A stretch of DNA of 5,886 bases, taken from contig JAKCCC010000142.1 in assembly GCA_021838985.1 (NCBI GenBank), forward strand, positions 1 to 5,886. The letters are read 5' to 3'. This stretch comes from Planctomycetota bacterium (GTDB taxonomy: Bacteria > Planctomycetota > Phycisphaerae > WQYP01). Positions within the stretch are counted from its first letter, which is position 1. Each line of letters starts with the position of its first letter. Shown in pieces: positions 1 through 4,741 of this stretch. The notes beneath the pieces are model-generated. The model did no database searches, was not told the origin of the DNA, and worked only from the letters and a program-made list of their open reading frames with translations. Position numbers and translations under genes: made by a program.

Positions 1-586
1 GACCAGCCTTGAGGGTGCGCCGATCGATGAGAAATCTCGCCGCTTCAGCGATATTGGCGGGCGCCACGTCCGTCGAATCAGTCCCCGCCAGCGCGTCGAT
101 CAACCGCCAGCCCGCCGCGATGGCGTAGCTGGCCGCAATGGTCGGACGGGCGTACGCAGCCTGGATCTCCGCGAGCAGTTCTTCCAGGCGCCCCGCCGGG
201 GGCAGATGCAGCAGCGGCCGAGCCTGGCTCAGGCCCACATGGCCGAGACTGGCCTGCACCTGCGTGCCCTCCAACGTCAGCCAGGTATAACGCCAGGGCG
301 TAGCGGGAAAGTCGTGGTAGTCGTAGTGGCAACCCGGGAAAAAAGCGAACGCATCGCCGGGACCGACCGCATAGGCTTTTACGCCGACTTTCATCATTCC
401 ACGGCCCGATTCGACGACATGGACGGCGAACCCCGGGGAGACTTGCTGGAAGGCAAAGTGGCCGGTGCTGAAAAAACGGCCCAACAGGGAGAGGTAAAGA
501 GCGGGCATACGCCCGCCCCAGCGGATCGGTCCGCGCACCCGATAAAGTTCGGACCGATAGGTGGTGTGCCGGACGATCTGCAACAT
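1..586 (-). CDS. AraC-family transcriptional regulator, N-terminal part (3' end cut by window edge)
   Basis: The minus-strand frame is open from an ATG at 586 to the left edge, giving 195 residues. Residues about 50-110 look like the cupin-type sensor domain of AraC regulators: a glycine-rich strand SGRGMMKVG (60-68), then VGPGDAFAFFPGCHYDY (74-90) and the family hallmark PWRYTWLTLEG (97-107). Residues 177-195 (starting ANIAEAARFLID) match the helix that opens the C-terminal double HTH DNA-binding domain, so the recognition helices lie outside the window. The start is supported by AAAAAGG seven bases upstream. The gene is divergent from the PhyH/UroD-like operon, an arrangement in which AraC proteins usually control the neighbour in response to a small ligand, often a sugar or glycoside; the ligand here is unknown. 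The opposite strand is also open over this stretch but shows no protein-like sequence. Confidence 0.9.
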   Translation of the reverse strand, partial: MLQIVRHTTYRSELYRVRGPIRWGGRMPALYLSLLGRFFSTGHFAFQQVSPGFAVHVVESGRGMMKVGVKAYAVGPGDAFAFFPGCHYDYHDFPATPWRYTWLTLEGTQVQASLGHVGLSQARPLLHLPPAGRLEELLAEIQAAYARPTIAASYAIAAGWRLIDALAGTDSTDVAPANIAEAARFLIDRRTLKAG

Positions 587-602
587 TTATATACCTTTTT
601 CA

Positions 603-624
603 ACAAAATCGCCCTTTCTTTTGT
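603..624. repeat. Inverted repeat in the divergent promoter gap, possible operator
   Basis: ACAAAA (603-608) and TTTTGT (619-624) form a perfect 6-bp inverted repeat separated by 10 bases, between the araC-type gene and the PhyH gene. The right arm overlaps the candidate -10 box of the regulator gene, so protein bound here could autoregulate it. AraC proteins more often bind direct repeats, and an A/T-rich 6-bp repeat can arise by chance, so this is only a candidate. Confidence 0.25.
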
Positions 625-648
625 AGCATTTCCGCATATAGTTAGCAA
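620..648 (-). promoter_or_regulatory. Candidate sigma70-type promoter of the AraC-family gene
   Basis: On the minus strand TTGCTA (643-648) and TACAAA (620-625) are separated by exactly 17 bases; each matches the -35 and -10 consensus at 4 of 6 positions. Transcription would begin near 613 and leave a leader of about 27 bases before the ATG at 586, with the ribosome binding site inside it. The spacing is ideal but the boxes are only moderate, and planctomycete-type promoters are poorly defined. Confidence 0.35.
637..642 (+). promoter_or_regulatory. Candidate -10 box of the PhyH/UroD-like operon
   Basis: TATAGT differs from TATAAT at one position and lies 52 bases before the ATG at 695. No good -35 box sits 16-18 bases upstream (the region reads CTTTCTT), which would fit a promoter needing an activator such as the divergent AraC-type protein. 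It lies inside the spacer of the opposing candidate promoter, so the two would compete for RNA polymerase. Prediction from pattern only. Confidence 0.3.
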
Positions 649-694
649 AGGCTGCTGTGCCAAGGTAACGTTTAAGGAATCAGGAGCGCCAAAC

Positions 695-1579
695 ATGGCC
701 TACGATTTAGAGGATTACCTGTTTGATTTACGCGGGTATCTGATCCTGGAACACGCCGTCGATTCGGCCCATGTCCGAGAACTCAATGCCGTATTGGATG
801 CATTTCCACCGCTGGAATGGGGCCAATGGCACGGCCACGTACAACGGTTCGACAACAACGGCGATGCCGGCGTGGAATTGCAGAATATCGTGGAGGCGGG
901 AGAACCGTTTGAGCGCCTGATTGACCACCCCGCCTGGATTCGTCGCCTGCGCCGCTATTGTGGCGAGGAAAACAGCTACGTGGAAGGGTTGTTCATCGAC
1001 GAATGCTTCGCCAGCCTTCGGCGGCACGGCGGATTCTTTCCGATCCATTCCGGTGGACAAAATGGCGTGGTTCGCAATCAATATCGATTCGTCAACGGCC
1101 GTTTTCGCTGCGGGCAGGTGAATATTCTGCTGGCGCTGACCAACATCGGACCGGGCGATGGCGGCACGGTGGTGATACCCGGCAGCCATAAATCCAACTT
1201 CGATCCGCCCCCTATCGCCTGGAACAACGCCCAGGGTGAACGGCAACGGGTGGACCAGGTGGCTGGCTCTATCGAAGTGCACTTGCGGGCCGGAGACGCC
1301 TTGTTATTCGTTGATGCCCTATGTCATGGCGCCAGTTCGCGCACCAACCCGGATGAGCGCCGCGCGGTGATTTATCGCTATGGACCGACGTGGGGCAACA
1401 CCCGTTATGGATACCAATACTCCCCAGAACTGCTGGCGCGGCTTACACCCGAGCGGCGCAAGATTCTTCAGCCCATTGAGCCGCGCCGTCCGCCGGCGGC
1501 CATAAGCCATCCACTGGAGCCCGCCGGGCGGTCCCATGGGAACACCGCACGCCAGGGAGATCCGGCCCATGTCGATTGA
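695..1579 (+). CDS. Phytanoyl-CoA dioxygenase (PhyH) family protein, putative non-heme iron enzyme
   Basis: The product is 294 residues. The start at 695 is chosen because CAGGAG lies eight bases upstream and protein-like sequence begins there; the frame stays open further upstream, but that part is antisense to the regulator gene. PhyH enzymes use Fe(II) and 2-oxoglutarate in a double-stranded beta-helix. Seen here: FFPIHSGG (114-121) where the first iron histidine is expected (H118), the core strand GRFRCGQVNILLALTNIGPG (135-154), GGTVVIPGSHKSNF (156-169), and GDALLFVDALCHG (200-212) with the distal histidine H211. Arginines follow at 222-223 (DERRAVIYRYGP), where 2-oxoglutarate is usually gripped. 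The usual HxD is H-S-G here, so the metal site may be unusual. The tail after about residue 260 is rich in Pro, Arg and Ala and probably disordered. It overlaps the next gene by 11 bp, so the two are likely one operon and translationally coupled. The substrate cannot be read from the sequence; many environmental PhyH proteins are not phytanoyl-CoA hydroxylases. Confidence 0.88.
   Translation: MAYDLEDYLFDLRGYLILEHAVDSAHVRELNAVLDAFPPLEWGQWHGHVQRFDNNGDAGVELQNIVEAGEPFERLIDHPAWIRRLRRYCGEENSYVEGLFIDECFASLRRHGGFFPIHSGGQNGVVRNQYRFVNGRFRCGQVNILLALTNIGPGDGGTVVIPGSHKSNFDPPPIAWNNAQGERQRVDQVAGSIEVHLRAGDALLFVDALCHGASSRTNPDERRAVIYRYGPTWGNTRYGYQYSPELLARLTPERRKILQPIEPRRPPAAISHPLEPAGRSHGNTARQGDPAHVD
1554..1560 (+). 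promoter_or_regulatory. Ribosome binding site deciding the start of the UroD-like gene
   Basis: AGGGAGA ends eight bases before the ATG at 1569. It favours this start over the in-frame ATG at 1536, which has no comparable purine-rich site at the right distance. The site lies inside the last codons of the PhyH gene, consistent with coupled translation. Confidence 0.6.
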
Positions 1580-2660
1580 CTTTAGTCCTCAACGGTGGGA
1601 AGAATTGCGGCAGACGTACCGTGCCTGGTGGGCGGGCCAACTAACCCGTCCGTTGATGGCGGCAACCTGCGTGAACCGCGATCCCGGCCGTCCCAAGCCG
1701 CGTGCACCTTTATTGTCCCAGGCCACTTGCGCAGACCTTTCGATTCCCGCCGATGCTCTGGTCGATCGCATCGATTGGGAATTATCGCGCCGCAGCTACT
1801 TTGGTGACGCCTATCCGCTGTGGAGCATGGACTGCTTTGGGCCGGGAGTCATGGCGGCGTTCCTGGGGGCCAGACTTGACACCTCCACCGGCCGGGTGTG
1901 GTTCCATCCACTTCGCGACGTACCGATCGGTGGGCTGCATCTGGAGTATGATCCGGATAATCCATGGCTGCGGCGGGTCAAAGAACTTTGCGCGGCCATG
2001 ATGCAGCGGTGGCAGGGCCAGGTCCTTGTGACGATGACCGATCTGGGTGGCAACCTGGATGTGCTTTCCACCTTCCGTCCTGCCGAAGCGCTGTTGCTGG
2101 ACTTGTATGATCATCCGGCGGAGGTCATCCGCGTACGGGATGAGGTTCACCGCCTCTGGCATCGTTTCTTCGCAGAGATCCATGCCGTTATGCAGCCCCT
2201 CAACCCCGGCTACTCCGCCTGGTGCGGCATCTACAGCGAACGCCCTTATTACATGCTCCAGTGCGACTTCAGTTATATGATCGGACCGGACATGTTCCAG
2301 CAATTTGTCCGGCCGGAGATCGACGCCACCACGCGGCGGTTAGAGCACAGTTTCTATCACCTCGACGGGAAAGGCCAGTTGCCGCATCTCGACGCGGTGC
2401 TGGCGTTGGAGCATCTGGATGGCGTGCAATGGGTGCCGGGCGATGGTGCGCCGCCACCCCCGGCCTGGCCGGAAATTTATGAACGTATTTTCAAGGCCGG
2501 CAAGAAAACCCAGGTATGGGGGCGTTGGCCGGAGGTATATGCGCTGCTGGAGCGAACGGGCCTCGGGCCGGGTGTGCACTATCCCAGCTGGCCCAGCGCC
2601 GCTGAAGAGCGGCAGACCCGCTGCTGGGTTGATCGTTTCGCCTCCGCGCGCTGGGCCTAA
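1569..2660 (+). CDS. Uroporphyrinogen decarboxylase-like (UroD/MtaA superfamily) protein
   Basis: The product is 363 residues from the ATG at 1569. It shows the layout of the UroD superfamily (TIM barrel): FRPAEALLLDLYDHPAEV (169-186), the usual helix before the strand region; DFSYMIGPDMFQQFVRPEI (233-251), matching the D...miSPemF..fv.P pattern; then YHLDGKGQLPHLDAVLAL (263-280) and LDGVQWVPGDG (283-293), matching the barrel strand HlDG...ll..L..ldgiqw. The superfamily contains HemE, which decarboxylates uroporphyrinogen III, and corrinoid:coenzyme M methyltransferases. The N-terminal arginine-rich HemE signature is not visible, nor is the H-x-C zinc motif of MtaA-type enzymes (H-L-D at 264-266 sits there instead), so it is probably neither. 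It resembles the unassigned UroD-like proteins common in Planctomycetes and Lentisphaerae. Coupling to a PhyH enzyme and an AraC regulator suggests work on an imported small molecule; that is inference. Confidence 0.78.
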   Translation: MSIDFSPQRWEELRQTYRAWWAGQLTRPLMAATCVNRDPGRPKPRAPLLSQATCADLSIPADALVDRIDWELSRRSYFGDAYPLWSMDCFGPGVMAAFLGARLDTSTGRVWFHPLRDVPIGGLHLEYDPDNPWLRRVKELCAAMMQRWQGQVLVTMTDLGGNLDVLSTFRPAEALLLDLYDHPAEVIRVRDEVHRLWHRFFAEIHAVMQPLNPGYSAWCGIYSERPYYMLQCDFSYMIGPDMFQQFVRPEIDATTRRLEHSFYHLDGKGQLPHLDAVLALEHLDGVQWVPGDGAPPPPAWPEIYERIFKAGKKTQVWGRWPEVYALLERTGLGPGVHYPSWPSAAEERQTRCWVDRFASARWA

Positions 2661-2691
2661 GCTGACGGAACCGTCCGCAGATTTAGGCCCA
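2652..2691 (+). terminator. Hairpin spanning the stop codon of the UroD-like gene, possible terminator
   Basis: TGGGCCTAA (2652-2660, including the TAA stop) pairs perfectly over nine bases with TTAGGCCCA (2683-2691). The loop holds a second near-palindrome, GACGGAACCGTC (2664-2675), so a longer irregular stem can form. No U-run follows, so it is not a classic intrinsic terminator; it could be a 3'-end stabiliser or a Rho-independent stop of atypical form. Confidence 0.45.
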
Positions 2692-2705
2692 ACCCCGCAC
2701 TGCTT

Positions 2706-2749
2706 CCGATGCCCATCGGGCGGTCGCTTGGCCGATGAGGGCATCGGCC
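2706..2749. repeat. Pair of nested palindromes with alternative folds
   Basis: CCGAT (2706-2710) pairs with ATCGG (2715-2719), and GGCCGATG (2730-2737) pairs with CATCGGCC (2742-2749) around an AGGG loop. The first nine bases CCGATGCCC (2706-2714) are also the exact reverse complement of GGGCATCGG (2739-2747), so the two small hairpins can instead merge into one long stem with a two-base bulge. This resembles dispersed palindromic (REP-like) elements found in bacterial intergenic regions, but only one copy is in the window. Confidence 0.5.
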
Positions 2750-2772
2750 CTACAGACGTCCCACCCCGTTTA

Positions 2773-2787
2773 GTCGCCCACGGCGAC
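2773..2787. other. Short hairpin GTCGCC-CAC-GGCGAC
   Basis: A perfect 6-bp stem with a 3-base loop in the convergent gap. No T-run flanks it on either strand. It is the third of four stem-loops in 194 bp; alone it would not be remarkable. Confidence 0.35.
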
Positions 2788-2821
2788 CTTGGGGCTATGA
2801 AAGGCGCCACCGCTTTTTCGT

Positions 2822-2845
2822 AACCCGGAGCGCAAGCGACGGGTT
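2822..2845. repeat. AACCCG..CGGGTT hairpin with GCAA tetraloop, likely dispersed element or 3' end structure
   Basis: AACCCG (2822-2827) pairs with CGGGTT (2840-2845). As plus-strand RNA the inside reads GA-GC-GCAA-GC-GA: a tandem G-A mismatch, two G-C pairs and a GNRA tetraloop, which is a very stable RNA fold. It lies nine bases beyond the panB stop on the opposite strand and at the far end of the gap from the UroD-like gene. No U-run follows in either direction. From memory, closely similar words are frequent between planctomycete genes; I could not check this. Confidence 0.5.
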
Positions 2846-2854
2846 CAGGATGCA

Positions 2855-3673
2855 TCAGGCGCCAGCGGCAGCGCCGTATTGATGCCGCGGGGCGGGGTAT
2901 TGACGATTTTCCACCGCCGCAACGTAATCCCGCGCCGCTCGTGCTATGACGGCCGGCACATCCGCCAGTGGGTCAGCGAATCGGGGTGTTCTTTCGCTGA
3001 AGCCGAGCAGATCATGCAACACCACCACGTGACCGTGGCAACTCGGACCGGCCCCGCAGCCTAACACCGGGCAAGGCACGGCTGCGACGACCCGACGGCT
3101 GACCGCATCGGGCACGGCTTCCAGCAAAATAAGCTCCGCCCCCGCCTGGGCCATTCTGGACGCGTCTTGGACAATTCGTTCCACCTCCACTTCCGTCCGC
3201 CCTTGGTAACGATAGCCGCCGTCGAGCGCCGCGCGCTGCGGCCGCAAACCCAAATGGGCGCAGACCGCCACGCCCGCGGCGGCTAGCGCCGCCACGATAG
3301 GCTCATGCCGGCGGTCACATTCGAGCTTGACGGCGTCGGCTCCGCCCAGGCAGAGCATCTGGCGGGCGTTGGCGACGGCGGTCGGTACATCCGGATAGCT
3401 GCCGAAGGGCATGTCGCCCAGGACGAAGACGTCCGGAGCGCCGCGTCGGACGGCACGGGTGAGGATGGTCATAAAGTCCAGCGTTGCCGGCAGCGTCGAA
3501 CTTTCGCCGAGAACCGTGGTGGCGGCGGAATCACCCACCAGCAGAATACATACGCCGCAGGCGGCCAGAATTTTCGCCATCGGATAGTCGTAGCAGGTAA
3601 GCATGGCGATGGGCCGGCGTTCCGCCGCCATTTGCCGCAGCGTCGTTAGCGTGATCTTCGGCATGCTTTTCAT
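2855..3673 (-). CDS. panB: 3-methyl-2-oxobutanoate (ketopantoate) hydroxymethyltransferase
   Basis: PanB transfers a hydroxymethyl group from 5,10-methylene-tetrahydrofolate to 2-oxoisovalerate, the first committed step of pantothenate and CoA synthesis, in the cytoplasm. The 272 residues fit the family length. Visible are MLTCYDYPMAK (24-34), LLVGDS with metal ligand D48, VLGDMPFGSYPDV (84-96) with the second metal ligand D87, DAVKLE (113-118) with K116 and E118, AHLGLRPQ (139-146), GGYRYQGRT (152-160), LLEAVP with the likely catalytic base E185, and GCGAGPSCHGHVVVLHDLLG (205-224). The usual GQVLV reads GHVVV, a mild change. The first ATG (3673) is chosen because AAGAAGG lies 11 bases upstream; the second ATG, three codons later, would be 20 bases away. 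It follows uppS after 55 bp and is probably co-transcribed with it. panC and panD are not in the window. Confidence 0.95.
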   Translation of the reverse strand: MKSMPKITLTTLRQMAAERRPIAMLTCYDYPMAKILAACGVCILLVGDSAATTVLGESSTLPATLDFMTILTRAVRRGAPDVFVLGDMPFGSYPDVPTAVANARQMLCLGGADAVKLECDRRHEPIVAALAAAGVAVCAHLGLRPQRAALDGGYRYQGRTEVEVERIVQDASRMAQAGAELILLEAVPDAVSRRVVAAVPCPVLGCGAGPSCHGHVVVLHDLLGFSERTPRFADPLADVPAVIARAARDYVAAVENRQYPAPRHQYGAAAGA

Positions 3674-3728
3674 TTTTACTTTTACCTTCTTACGGCTCGG
3701 CCAGGTGTGGGCATCTAAACCGCCCGGA

Positions 3729-4526
3729 TTAGCTGTCTCGGCTCAGCGCGAGGGCCGCGGCATTAGCCGACCGCCGATTGTCCAGGCCTCCGAAACGCCG
3801 CCGCCGCCCGGCGTAATTTTCCAGGGCCGCGTCAAAATGGGCGGGGGTAAAGTCCGGCCAATACACCTCGCTGACGAACAACTCGGCGTAGCTGATCTGC
3901 CAGAGCAGAAAATTGCTCACACGCATTTCACCAGCGGTGCGGATCAGCAAATCGGGATCCGGCATGCCTTCGGTATACAGATGAGCCGCCAGCACGCGTT
4001 CATCGATGTCCGCCAGCGTCAGCCGTCCGGCTTGGACTTCCGCGGCGATCTGGCGCGCCGCGTCGACAATTTCCGTGCGCGCCCCGTAATTGACCGCCAG
4101 GCAGAGCGTCATGCCCGTATTGGAGGCCAGCGCGGCGACGGTGTTGTCAATTTCGCGGCACACCTGCGGCGGCAGCCCGTCGCGCCGGCCGATTTGCCGA
4201 AACCGAATGTTATTATCGTGCATCATGGCGCGATGACTGATGAGATATTGCTGATAAAGCTCCATCAATTCCGCCACTTCCTGGGCGGGACGCCGCCAAT
4301 TTTCAATGGAAAAGCTGTATAAGGTAAGCTGTTCAAGCTGGCGCCGCGCCGCGTGTTCAATGATCTGACGGGCGGCGTGGGCGCCCTGGCGATGTCCGTC
4401 GGTGCGCGGGCGGCCGCGCTGCACGGCCCAGCGGCCGTTGCCATCCATGATAATGGCGACATGTCGGGGTGAAAGTTCCGCCGCGGTGCCGGCGGGGGGT
4501 TGATTCAGATCCGACTCATTCGACAT
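3729..4526 (-). CDS. uppS: Undecaprenyl diphosphate synthase (cis-prenyltransferase, isoprenyl transferase)
   Basis: UppS condenses isopentenyl diphosphate units onto farnesyl diphosphate to make the C55 lipid carrier for peptidoglycan and surface polysaccharides; it acts at the inner face of the membrane. The 265 residues carry the full cis-prenyltransferase signature: HVAIIMDGNGRWA (22-34) with catalytic D28, H45 in the GH motif, LYSFSIENWRRP (69-80) with S73, N76 and R79, and PDLLIRTAGEMRVSNFLLWQ (191-210) with R196, R202 and S204, then SYAELFVSEVYWPDF with E215. All these sit exactly two residues after their E. coli counterparts. The 20-residue N-terminal extension and the C-terminal tail after FGGLDNRR are not conserved and look disordered. 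The ATG at 4526 is the only usable start before an in-frame stop; its ribosome site, GGAG 12 bases upstream, is weak. cdsA and dxr, frequent neighbours of uppS elsewhere, are absent here. Confidence 0.96.
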   Translation of the reverse strand: MSNESDLNQPPAGTAAELSPRHVAIIMDGNGRWAVQRGRPRTDGHRQGAHAARQIIEHAARRQLEQLTLYSFSIENWRRPAQEVAELMELYQQYLISHRAMMHDNNIRFRQIGRRDGLPPQVCREIDNTVAALASNTGMTLCLAVNYGARTEIVDAARQIAAEVQAGRLTLADIDERVLAAHLYTEGMPDPDLLIRTAGEMRVSNFLLWQISYAELFVSEVYWPDFTPAHFDAALENYAGRRRRFGGLDNRRSANAAALALSRDS

Positions 4527-4741
4527 GCGGCGAGCTTGCTCCGAACGTAGCGGCTAGAGAGCAGGACGCTGCGCTCCAGCAACGACTAACCCGTACAGCG
4601 TGACCCGGCTCGAGGAAAACAGGACTCCTTCGCGGATGGGCCGCGGGCCATCTTTATTACGGGCGGCTTCACCTGCCGCGATTGGCCGCTACGGCGACTC
4701 CCGGTCAGGCCGCACCATCCGTCCTGCCGCCGGCTCGGTTT
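4527..4741. other. Gap between purA and uppS: weak ribosome site and a small hairpin, no gene seen
   Basis: These 215 bases are less AT-rich than a typical strong promoter region, and I see no convincing -35/-10 pair. On the minus strand a 5-bp GC-rich stem, GCGGC/GCCGC (4663-4667 with 4675-4679, 7-base loop), lies about 60 bases past the purA stop and could be part of its 3' end, but no U-run follows. The only Shine-Dalgarno-like GGAG before uppS is within GAGCAAGCTC (4532-4541), a near-palindrome. A 16-codon minus-strand frame ending at a TAG exists but has no sign of being a gene. Confidence 0.4.

Noticed and set aside
206..694. In-frame upstream extension of the PhyH gene giving a 457-residue frame
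   Set aside because: The stretch 206-586 is the exact codon-phase complement of the AraC-type gene, whose translation is clearly protein-like, whereas the extension is not. A good ribosome binding site precedes the ATG at 695.
728..1282. Minus-strand 184-residue open frame
   Set aside because: It is antisense to the conserved core of the PhyH gene, and such shadow frames are expected in GC-rich coding DNA.
1536..1568. Alternative start of the UroD-like gene 11 codons upstream
   Set aside because: No suitable ribosome site precedes it, while AGGGAGA sits eight bases before the ATG at 1569, and the extra residues do not resemble a UroD-like N-terminus.
2419..2823. Plus-strand 134-residue open frame running into the convergent gap
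   Set aside because: It overlaps the UroD-like gene in another frame, and its tail crosses the hairpin-rich gap, giving Pro/Gly/Arg-rich sequence without domain features.
3603..4322. Plus-strand 239-residue open frame
   Set aside because: It is antisense to uppS and the start of panB, both of which have full family motifs; its translation matches nothing I recognise.
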